Below are positions 1 through 9,960 of a stretch of 64,000 nucleotides of DNA, piece by piece. A program made the position numbers and the translations under genes. The stretch is from positions 2,182,339 through 2,246,338 of the forward strand of contig NW_022145604.1 in assembly GCF_000002235.5 (NCBI RefSeq), in the 5' to 3' direction. Position 1 is the first letter of the stretch, and each line of letters begins with the position of its first letter. Under the pieces are notes generated by a model, which did not search any database, had not been told where the DNA came from, and saw only the letters and a list, made by a program, of their open reading frames with translations. Source of the DNA: Strongylocentrotus purpuratus. Its lineage: Eukaryota > Echinodermata > Echinoidea > Camarodonta > Strongylocentrotidae.

Positions 1-532
1 CAATAGGTATAGCACACCAAAAATAATTACAACAAACACATGTTATTTGATGGTTACAAATGATCAAGCTTTATGACAGCTTCAAAAAACAAAAAACAGA
101 ATTGAAATCGGTCAATGCGTTGTGATTTTATACCAGTTTTTTGATATCGCAAAATTACCGAAAAACCTGCCAGAAATGGTCAAATTGGCAAAAATGGCAT
201 AATTCGACAAAGTTGACAACTTACTTCATCACTTTCTTGGACACAAATAATAAATTAAGTCATCAGACACTAAAATATCATCTTTGTGGTAAAAAATACA
301 AAAAGAAGATTCATATATCTATTACTGTTTTGAAAACAGAAGCCAACAAAATAAGTCATTTTGCCATTTTTGCGAATCTGCAGATATAAAAAAGTTGTGA
401 AAATATTAAACTAAGTCCGCCTAATTAATATGCGCATATGTAATTAAATCAAAACCGAACATAATACATCAGTGAAACCTATGTATATCAGACAGGTATG
501 GAAATATATTTCATATGAAATAAAATAAAATC
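1..532. other. A/T-rich non-coding stretch
   Basis: No credible coding exon, RNA gene or repeat structure was seen. Open frames here are short and of low complexity. Confidence 0.5.
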
Positions 533-1030
533 ATGAATATTCATCAAATATGCAGAGTAGGTCATGCATCACCCCTACTTAGACAACTTCATTGGCTACC
601 GGTCGAAAAAAGAATAATATACAAAACCGCACTGTTTGTTTACAAATGTACACATAATGTTGCACCTGAATATTTGTCTTCCTTGTTACAATCTTCTCGT
701 CACTCCTCATATAATCTTTGCTCAACTACAGACACAACGGCTCTTCATGTGCCTAGATTAAAATCGAAGATAGGTGAGCGAAGTTTTCACTACAGTGGTC
801 CGGTTACATGGAATAGGTTACCTTGTGAATTACGCTATAGTATGTCAATTGAAGTATTTAAGAAACATCTCAAAACACATCTATTTACATTGTAATTCAC
901 TGCATTACATTTTCTAGCATATTTTTGTTGAGTTTTAATTCATTGATGTATTTGTTTTTGTAAAGCGCTTTGATCAGTTGTAAACTGGATATAGCGCTAT
1001 AAAAGAAACAATTTATTATTATTATTATTT
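533..1030 (+). mobile_element. LINE 3' end: reverse transcriptase C-terminus and tail
   Basis: The open frame at 533-895 encodes the typical C-terminal end of a non-LTR retrotransposon reverse transcriptase. It has LHWLPVEKRIIYKTALFVYK, then APEYLSSLL, and later FHYSGPVTWNRLPCELR followed by FKKHLKTHLF. About 60 bases after the stop comes a short 3' UTR with GCGCTTTGATCA and GATATAGCGCTATAAAAG, ending in a TTATTA microsatellite at about 1013-1030. This is the tail style of CR1/L2-group LINEs. The rest of the element is absent, so this is a 5'-truncated, dead copy. Family assignment beyond CR1/L2-like is not possible by eye. Confidence 0.8.
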
Positions 1031-1847
1031 AGGTCATTTCAGCTAATTATATATTCGCGCACTCATTATGCAAATTAGGAAAGTAAAACTGTTCATTTTG
1101 GGGGCATTTTTTAAATCATATATTCATAGATCATATTTACACCAAATATTTACCTTAAATTCCTAATATTTTTACAATGCCAATAAAATATGGCGATGGA
1201 AATTATTTGGATCACCGTCACAGCCGTTTCCTCATATGTTTCACAAATTATTCAGAAAAACCGATGACATAATAAGAATTTGTAGACTTTCAGCTACATG
1301 AAAGTATATTTTTCTTTTAAAAAGAATGTCAGATTTGAGGATTTATGACGATTTTCCGGGAAACCATTCAACAGACCATAACATTCCACAGGACTGAATT
1401 TCAGAAAAAACAAAGTTAGGTGACCCCAATACAATTGTAGCTACCTTGAATATAAATAACAAATTGATTCAATAAGTGAAACACATGAGGAAATTGCATT
1501 TTTGTAGGGGAGTTTTATACATTGAGGTGCATTTTCACCACGCTAAATAGCAGCGCGAGTCAATGGGCGATCAGCGGGCCATGTCACACATGGCTGAAAA
1601 GACAATATTCTAATTCAATAATTAACATAATTTCCACATGCCTATAACAATGAAACTACAGAGAATTGTAGTTATTAAAGGTATGCTTGAAATATATGTG
1701 AAATAAAAATTAATTTTTTTTTTCTTTCTTAAATACATTTACAAAAATTGCTATTTCTACCAACTGACTGCTGTTGTGTGTGTGTGTGTTCGCGGAGCAG
1801 ACTGTTTGCACAGGCAGTGTGATCACCCTATTACCAACATGGATACC
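1031..1847. other. Intergenic DNA
   Basis: A/T-rich with a short TG run at 1776-1789. It lies downstream of the minus-strand receptor gene and probably includes that gene's 3' UTR. Nothing else could be supported. Confidence 0.4.
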
Positions 1848-2975
1848 TTAAATATTGGATGAAGACCTTGTAGACCTCCTTGGATCTTTCGCAGTGACTT
1901 CTCCAAAGAGTGCAGCTTTTGAATTTGAATTACCCCGAAATATATCGCACATGGCCCGACGAAATTGAGGATAACGAACTGTATATATGAAAACATTCGC
2001 ACAGGAGTTGGCAAACGCGAGAACGACAAGGGACCGATGAACAAGACCATATACAAACGAAATATCTAGAAGACTGAGGTTGAGCATCAGAAAGAAGATT
2101 TGATCCGGTCCCCAGCAGAGGACAAACACCGTCGTGACCAGGAAAAGCATCTGAATGACGCGTTTCCTAGCGACGATATGGTTCATGTTAGCATTTGATC
2201 GATCGTTGTTAGAGTTACCCTCCTGGAATCGAAGTGATTGCCGGTGAAGGATTACTGCAGTCATGATCTGTGCTAAGATCATTACAATCACCGGGAGAAC
2301 AAATTCCACGATGAAAACAAAAATACCAATCGCAAATTGGGCACTCGGAGAGGGAAACATAACGACACATGTATTCCCAGCTGCATACCCTACAACAACC
2401 TGGTAGCTATTCGTTGCAATTGCAGCGACCCATATAATGAAGATGCACATGGAGGTGCGAGCAGGGTTGACATTTCTTAAGAAGAAGAAAGGATGTGCGA
2501 TGGCAAGGAAACGTTCCAGAGAGATGGCAGTTAATGTAAAGACGGAAGCCACAACGGCTACCCACATGATTAGGGATGGATGAATGATACGACAGTAGAC
2601 CTGAGCCAGCCAAGTATCACTCGGTAGAGTAGCAATCTGCGGATGTGGTATGAGGAATACAGAGGTCAAGAAGTCAGCGAAAGCCAAGGCTCCGATCAGA
2701 GTATCAGTTGACCGACGGGCTCTACGTTTGTTGAACAACACCAACATTACCAGAAGGTTTCCACACATTCCTAGTATGGCAGAGAACAGTTGGACAATGA
2801 CCCACCAGGACCACTCCATGGGTAACCAGACCCAAGGAACTGCGGTTGCATCGGATGCTTGACTATTGGTAGTTTGAGTGGTGTCTTCTTCCATAACCAT
2901 CGAAAATGGCATAAAAGTAGTGACAGTAACGAATCCTGTCATTAAAGTTGTGCTGTTGTTAATCCAGAGAGCCAT
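1848..2975 (-). CDS. Orphan rhodopsin-class G-protein-coupled receptor 1
   Basis: A 375-residue seven-helix receptor in one open frame. The N-terminus (about residues 1-55) is Thr/Ser-rich with the glycosylation site NNST. TM1 carries GNLLVMLVLF, TM2 the conserved Asp in GALAFADFLTS, and the TM3 top the disulfide Cys in AQVYCRII. The DRY box is replaced by ERF (SLERFLAIAHP). TM6 has LCWGPDQ and TM7 has NSCANVFIY, so Pro of NPxxY is replaced by Val. The tail starts RYPQFRRAMCDIF. The 375-residue length is normal for class A. The closest relative in the window is the receptor at 5531-7535, same strand, sharing TDTLI, NSCAN and RYPQFR. Such groups expand rapidly in sea urchins and are often intron-poor. 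The ligand is unknown. The start is the first in-frame ATG. Confidence 0.9.
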   Translation of the reverse strand: MALWINNSTTLMTGFVTVTTFMPFSMVMEEDTTQTTNSQASDATAVPWVWLPMEWSWWVIVQLFSAILGMCGNLLVMLVLFNKRRARRSTDTLIGALAFADFLTSVFLIPHPQIATLPSDTWLAQVYCRIIHPSLIMWVAVVASVFTLTAISLERFLAIAHPFFFLRNVNPARTSMCIFIIWVAAIATNSYQVVVGYAAGNTCVVMFPSPSAQFAIGIFVFIVEFVLPVIVMILAQIMTAVILHRQSLRFQEGNSNNDRSNANMNHIVARKRVIQMLFLVTTVFVLCWGPDQIFFLMLNLSLLDISFVYGLVHRSLVVLAFANSCANVFIYTVRYPQFRRAMCDIFRGNSNSKAALFGEVTAKDPRRSTRSSSNI

Positions 2976-4169
2976 TGTCTCCGTTTGGATGATTAGGCCA
3001 GACAGTTGTAACAGTTCGAAGATAACAGTCTTTCGGGTATTCTTTTAGAAGGATCGTTATATGAACACTTCTTCACCATTCACAAATACCCTGTGAGGAG
3101 ACAGTATATACAAAAGAAAGGTCATGATTTACTCTTTTATCGCAGTTTAACATCGTCCGAAACATTTAGAGACACCAAAATAATCCTGGCTTATACACAA
3201 ATTGATTTGTACGTGTGTACTCAAAGTGGTTTCCTTCCTCATTAAGACCAACAAACTCTCGTATCTTGACCAGGATGTGTTGCTATAGATGTGACCCAAG
3301 AAAGATCTATGCGCAAACAAAAATTCGGGCAAGTTTCAGGGTGGCTTTAGAATCCTTCCTTGACAACTCTAATTAGATGGATACTCGCATAGCATATATT
3401 GGTCTGAATGATGAAGACCCTGAAACTTAATTTTGTCCGAGCTGTTCATCCATGACAGTTATATTTTGATGAACGCACTTACATGTAGAGGGGAAATTAA
3501 GATTCCACACTAGCCAGCTCAGCGATTACCTCATTATAATGGTCAGATATTTGATCAATACTCCTTTGAGTTTAGCCAATATGCCCTTGTAGGAATACAT
3601 GTCACTGACAAAATTGCTTTCGTGGTTTCGCGAGTAATACATTTTCATACAATGAAAATTTTTCGTAATATGATTGTACAATACAGAATTGACACTCTCT
3701 GATAATGTTATCTATGTTCAAAGACCACGGGTCAAAATATTTTTTTTTCTTCTCATGATCATAATTTTAGATCTAGTTGGAATTTTAATAAGAAAGTCTA
3801 ATAATGTTGTTTTTCCTTCCAGATGCAACATTAACGATTAATGGTTAATATAAATATTATTATGAGAATAAACAGAAAATACTTTATCTGCACATATTCA
3901 TTTTTGATGTTGACTCCAATTAAAATGCTAAAATCTACTAGATATAAAATAACTGGACGCAATGATCATGATCTGTAACAGATATTCAAATAAAACACAA
4001 AGAGGAACCTTACCTTAAAAATCATTACCCGGCTTCCGGACGTTGTAATGTGCCAGGACAAGAATCTGCGAGGTAATATAGCTAACTTTTTTTTACAAGG
4101 CCTTTTAAATCAAGTGCGTTAAAGGCAGCTTTTGATCAAAATCTCGCTAGAGAGCAAGAACCGCGCCGT
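2976..4169. other. Intergenic DNA upstream of receptor 1
   Basis: It should contain the receptor's 5' UTR and promoter. I could not place a TATA box or a splice site with confidence. No other gene was seen. Confidence 0.4.
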
Positions 4170-4277
4170 CATCGTACGCCTCTCTTCGTATATATTTTTT
4201 CTAATAGGGCCTACGATGAATAAGTAAATAGTTAACACAAAAAACGATGGTAATCAATATTTACCAGGGACACTGCA
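4170..4277 (-). repeat. Inverted single copy of the 138-bp repeat
   Basis: Read on the minus strand, this segment matches the units at 5094-5505. It has AGTGTCCCTGGTAAATATTG, then ATTACCATCG, then CGTAGGCCCTATTAGAAAA. With those units it brackets a 1.3-kb block with inverted ends, as in a foldback-type element or a MITE with subterminal repeats. Confidence 0.75.
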
Positions 4278-5093
4278 TGGAGAAAAAAAAAGTAAATTGC
4301 AGAAAACGATAAAGGACTTATTATGACTTTTTCATATAGATATTTGCCCCGCTGTCATGAAAAAAATAAAGATTGATGACGAGGAGAACCATGATCAGAT
4401 GAATCTGAAAATTTCATAATAAATGGGGAAGGTTCATTAGCAGGAAATCATAAATAGTGATGTCCATCATCTTCTATTGAGAGGTTGAGAGGGGGTGACA
4501 AGCAAGGTAACCAGTATCACATATAAAACTGTCACTCTGACAAAAACACAATAATAAATGTAGGACACCCCTATTCAACTACCACCACACAAAAATAATA
4601 TACAAATCTGTTAAATCCTACAGAAAGTCATAAATATTCACGTCACAAAAACATCTACATATTCCAATTAAACCACAATTTTGAATATCATTTCGTTTCT
4701 ATGCCGATTTTCCACCCTGATTTTTGGCGCTTAATGTCAAAGGTTTTAACAGTATACAACTTCGCTGTTTAAACACTCTGCATATAGTATATAGGTCTTA
4801 TATGACAAAATCAATATTTTTTATAATGAAAACTAAAATATAATATTTTAAGGTATTTTGTTGTTATCTTCAGTTTCCCAGAGTTTGGAAAGTATTCTGC
4901 AATATAATATTTCTGGAAAATGACAAATTTTTGTATTTTTAGAATTTGAATAGGCCTACGATTTAAACACTGTTTTGCATTAAAGTTCATTCTGATGTCT
5001 AAATAGTAAAAACTTATATCAAACTGTGTATTTAGCAGTAACATTTCTTTATTAAAAAAATCACAGTAAATATCAAATGCCTTTATAAATCAA

Positions 5094-5505
5094 CAATCCT
5101 TGGTTTTTGTTGTCCGAGTGTCCCTGGTAAATATTAATTACCATAATTTTGTCAAAAACTATTAACTAATTTATTGTAGGCCTTACTAAAAAATGGAAAT
5201 TCGAGGGCAGTCGTTTGCGGTCACCGTCATAAATCCTTGGTTTTTGTTGCCTGAGTGTTCCTGGTAGATATTGATTACCATAATTTTGTCAAAAACTATT
5301 AACTAATTTATTGTAGGCCTTACTAAAAAATAGAAATTCGAGGAGAGTCGTTGACGGTCACCGTCAACAATCCTTTGTTTTGTTTTGTTTTAAATTTTGT
5401 CCACGTGTCCCTGGTAAATATTTATTACCATCATTTTATCCAAGCTATCAACTTATTTATTATAGGCCCTACTAAAAGACCAATATACGAGGAGAGTCAT
5501 TTGTG
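5094..5505 (+). repeat. Three tandem copies of a ~138-bp repeat
   Basis: Units begin near 5094, 5232 and 5369. Each runs AATCCTTGGTTTTTGTTG, GTGTCCCTGGTAAATATT, ATTACCATAATTTTGTC, TTATTGTAGGCCTTACTAAA, then GAGAGTCGTT and, in the first two, a CGGTCACCGTCA palindrome. Unit 3 is more diverged. The array ends only 26 bases from the stop codon of the receptor gene read on the other strand. Confidence 0.85.
5456..5461 (-). promoter_or_regulatory. Candidate poly(A) signal for receptor 2
   Basis: AATAAA on the minus strand, about 70 bases past the receptor's stop. It lies inside unit 3 of the 138-bp repeat, and the other two units carry the same hexamer. Confidence 0.5.
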
Positions 5506-5530
5506 AATCGACGAAAACAAAACACAAAAT

Positions 5531-7535
5531 TCAAACTGTATTTGCAGCAGTCGATACGGCAGAAGAAAGTGTCGCCGTACTATTGGCCCCATCATCTCTT
5601 TCGTCTTGGTCAAATAGAGGGCGCTGCTCACTTCTTTTCCTCTTGAACATGTCCTTGACAGCCTTCCTGAACTGGGGATACCTGGTGAATTGAAGCAGAA
5701 AGGTCTAGTTTGCAATACTTCATGAAATTTTGTAACATGTATCCTAGTAATCAGCATTTGCCCCCTTGTGCGAAAATGCATGTAATACATCGCTAGTACT
5801 TTTGAAAAATCACCTATTGAAACGTGCGAACATGACAACGACATCATACATAATTCTAAAATTATTACTAAAGGAGCAAAAATAGAGCATTGGAATTGTC
5901 CTTCATTTGGTTTCTCAAACGTTTGTGCGATCGCGTTCTTTTCGTTCGTGTTTCATTTTCAAGCTATCTTATCAAACATTTAGAAGCAAAACTAATGATA
6001 TTTTCATTGAAAGTTTTTGTTGTTGATTTGTTCACTTGCAGCATTCATCTCTTTTCAATCTACGTAGACAGATCAAAATCAATATGCTCTATGATGTAAA
6101 TTTGAAATGAACACCAGTCGGCTAATTTACCATCCGTTCACACACTTCTTGGTCAATAGTTTGGTGAAACATCCCCTCTTCAAAAAACCTAGTGGACGAT
6201 TGTGTTTTCAATTTTTGTTGCCTTTCTAGTTTTCAGATTCCCTACCCGGAAGCAAAGAGGAACTTTGATTAGAATAACAATAAATCGATTCTGAGTGAAA
6301 TTTACTTGGTTTATGGTAACTTGTTTTTAATTGAATAGAATTGTATTATGCTTATCATTAGACAGGTGAGTTGTGTTTCTTAAATCCTGCGTACATGCCA
6401 ACACGCACACCCACACCGCAAGCACGTAAAACATATCCCACATACACACCAAACAATATTTATACCTGGTAGTGTATATGATAGGATTGGCACACGAGTT
6501 CACATAAGCCACCACCACGAAGCTCCAGTAGGTATGTTCACCAAGAAGTTGGTTTCCTCTGACAGTAATGATCTGAGCTATCAACAGTCCAAGCTGAGCA
6601 GGTGTCCAGCTGAGAAGAAACGTGATGATTATAATCAGAACCAGATGGATGGCACGGTTACGAGCGACTCGAAGGCGAAACGCTGGATTGCTTTCATCAG
6701 TCCTGCTGCTCTCTTTGTTGAAGTTCTCCGCTTCTCTGTGAAGTCGACGAACCACGATGAATTGGGTGACCACCATGATCACGACAGGAGCAATGAACGA
6801 CACTGAAAGGTACGCCACGGCGCTTGGAATCTGAACTCCTGGAGGTAAAGCCTTGTAAGTGCACATGTAGAGATCGGGGTCCACGTAGGCAAAGAACATC
6901 AGATAAGTTGTGATTGATGCAGACAGGATCCACAGGGCAACGACATACATCACCGTGCGGGACTTGCTAAAGGCGAAGCGGTAACGTATTGGAAAAATGA
7001 CGGCGGTGTAACGCTGCACAGATAACGCGGTTAAGGTGAATACCGACGCGGTAATACATGTGCGAAGAAGCGCGTCGGTACCGAACAGGTAACAGTAGAA
7101 TTTCGTAACCCATAAATAGGGCGTTGTTAACAGATACGGACGCGGTAAGATGATAATGGACGTCAACAGGTCGGCCGCTGCTAATGCTGCAATGAGTGTA
7201 TCTGTAGAGCTTTCGGCTTTGCGTCTGCCGTGAAGCACTATGATTACTAGCAGATTACCGCTAAATCCAACCGCTCCAAAGAATAATTGAAAATAATTAT
7301 ACCAAACACGGAATTTGAATGGATGCCACACCCAGACAGGAACGTGGGCTCGTCCTACTTCGGTCGTATCCTCTGTGACGTTGAGAGTATCAGTGAACAA
7401 TTCTTCTTCTCGTATGAAGAGGATTGATATCTCGGAGGTCGAATCGTCGTCATAGTCCGAGCCATTAATGCAATAGCACAATGTAAGGATACCAACCAAC
7501 GTTATCAAAACGAGTCGTGGAATCCATGTATCCAT
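5531..7535 (-). CDS. Orphan rhodopsin-class G-protein-coupled receptor 2 (two coding exons)
   Basis: Coding exons are 7535-6466 and 5681-5531, giving 406 residues. The exon 1 donor is ACCAG/GTATAA at 6465 and the exon 2 acceptor is TTCACCAG at 5682. The joined frame reads NPIIYTTR then YPQFRKAVKDMFKRKRSEQR, exactly the tail motif of receptor 1, which supports the junction. Reading through the intron instead gives an implausible Cys-rich tail. Residues 1-24 look like a signal peptide (MDTWIPRLVLITLVGILTLC), followed by an acidic, glycosylated N-terminus (NVTEDT). Class A marks: GNLLVIIVL (TM1), LAAADLLTS (TM2), FYCYLFG (TM3 Cys), SVQRYTAV (QRY instead of DRY), LSWTPAQ (TM6) and NPIIY (TM7). 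A splice acceptor (TTGATTACAG) sits 3 bases before the ATG, so a 5' UTR exon lies upstream. Ligand unknown. Confidence 0.9.
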
Positions 7536-7538
7536 GTC

Positions 7539-9440
7539 CTGTAATCAAGAATAACCAATATATAATAATATGTATCGTATTAAAGGATATAATGAGCATG
7601 AGCGCAAAGACTTCAAGAAATCAATCAAATTGCACTTCACTTTTTTGCTTTAAAGTCTTTGAAATTCTGTTATAGGAAGATATAAAAAGCAATATTTAGG
7701 TTTAAGCCTACAAACAAATTTTGATGAGTACATGGAAAACCAATTTACACAAAAATAAAATAATAATAACATGATGGGCCTATATAGCCAGTATAAAAAA
7801 TATAACAAGATAACAGGAGATCAAGAAGATCCGAACCACCTCGAATGGACCAGTAGTAGACTTGGACTAAAATTCGATCAGGGAATTTCGTTGCAACTGG
7901 CCCACTCAAACTATATCAACCGACCCCAAGACCACAAATCGACCGGCCCTCAAGCCAAAATATCGAGTGACCCTTAGGGAAAACTTTCCAATCTCTCAAA
8001 GGCCAGTCCACCCCTGGAGGGAATCACGGGTAAACTGATCATGATAATAATGATGAAGATAATGATGTTTGAAGACGATGATGATGATGACAGATGATTA
8101 TCGTCAGGAAAGTTTATGCCTTTTCTTTTTCTTTCTTCTTCCCCTTTTTTTGTCTTCAAGTTGTTGGATGGAAAACGCTCACAAAGGTAAAATAGGGTTA
8201 TAGAGGAGATCTTTTGTTTTAAACAAAAATCTTGTTCTGTTCGGGTTCTTTTAAAATGTTAATTCCTCGTCCATTTAAGATTATTTTCAAGTATCAAACA
8301 GACTTTTGATTACAAAGAAAAGAGCCTCATGAAGTTGTAGATATTCCAAGGATATTATACTATATATTACCTTACAAAAAGCATACACACAGATTAAAAA
8401 AAAGATCTGTAAAAGCATTACACGAAAAATCTTGGTTACAATGGTTACTGAAAAGAATAATTTAATACTACATCCACAAAGTCAAGTTTAAAACAACATG
8501 TTAATATGTAATATCAGCGACTTATGCATATTAGTTGTTAGTTCTTAAATCAGATTTAAATACATGAACGGAATGCTTTTTAAGAAAGCGAAACTCAATT
8601 CACCCTACAAGATGTAGAAACATGATTTCAATCAATAATCAGTATACTTCACTTACACTTTCGCTGCTTGGCAAACTGCTTGAACAGGAGTGTTTCGTTA
8701 ACAAAATTGGAAAATGCTTGAAGATCGGAGAGTAGAAATTCCTTATTTTAACACCTGATAACTAAAAATCAATATCAGAGAAATCCCTCTTCTTATATTT
8801 GTCATAATTGATTGGCTTTTTAAGATACGAGGCGGATTATGCGTGCGCATGTATCATTCAGCAATTTCGTAATATCCACCTCATTTCCATTTGAATTTGA
8901 AGTATTGACACCTTCACAAGTATACACCTATTCAATAGTGTTATTTCATGAAGATTCATTTCTAAAAGTCCAGTTTTTTTCATTCCCAACATCCATCATC
9001 CAAAACTCTAATTGATGAAAGAGGTACTTCCTTCTCTACCCAAACAATTTATCCAACAAATGAATGATAATTCTAAGAGCCAATAGAGTAAATGGAGCTC
9101 AAATGTTGCAGCTTTTCTTTCAAAACACCAGTCGCATGCTTTTTGAATTCGACCTTCATACCTGTATAAAAAAGCGGAAGTTCATGAAGCTTCGGTCACG
9201 GCTCAAAGCCAAGTTATGACGCCTTTAAAAATAAAGCGTTATTAATGGATAATTTCCCTAGTATAGAATTGGATTTATATCACTGGAGAATACATTTAGC
9301 TTAGCCATTCATGAACTCAGAAGAGTGATGCTCGTTTTCTGTTTCTAGAAATAAAAGGTCTAAAGATTTCTAATGCAACAGGCATGCAGGGGCTGCTTCA
9401 ATATGGGAAATAACGCTGGTTTGCTTGAGTCACCTTCACC
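7539..9440. other. Intergenic DNA
   Basis: No exon with supporting homology was seen. There is a small GATGAT-rich patch at 8040-8100. The 5' UTR exon and promoter of receptor 2 should lie here, but I could not fix them. Confidence 0.4.
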
Positions 9441-9466
9441 TTCTCCTTCTTCTCTTGCACTTCTTC

Positions 9467-9467
9467 T

Positions 9468-9508
<41 letters not shown>

Positions 9509-9543
9509 ATGCTTAACTAATGCTGGTGATGCTGCTGCTGTCT

Positions 9544-9628
<85 letters not shown>

Positions 9629-9641
9629 CACAACTTCTACA

Positions 9642-9675
<34 letters not shown>

Positions 9676-9725
9676 TTACTACAACTACTAATGCTTAACT
9701 AATGCTGCTGATGCTGCTGCTGTCT

Positions 9726-9780
<55 letters not shown>

Positions 9781-9847
9781 TGCTACTACTAATATTACTA
9801 CTACAACTACTAATGATTAACTAATGCTGCTGATGCTGCTGCTGTCC

Positions 9848-9896
<49 letters not shown>

Positions 9897-9960
9897 CTAC
9901 TACTACTACTACTACTACTACCATACTACTACCACCACAACTACTATTACTTCTTCGGGA
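9467..9960. repeat. Compound (ACT)n microsatellite with conserved spacers
   Basis: Long ACT runs are separated by near-identical spacers at about 9508, 9690 and 9813, each reading TAATGCTTAACTAATGCTG (or close to it), then GATGCTGCTGCTGTC. The higher-order unit is therefore spacer plus ACT run, amplified three times. The Leu-rich open frames are artefacts of the repeat. Confidence 0.9.
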
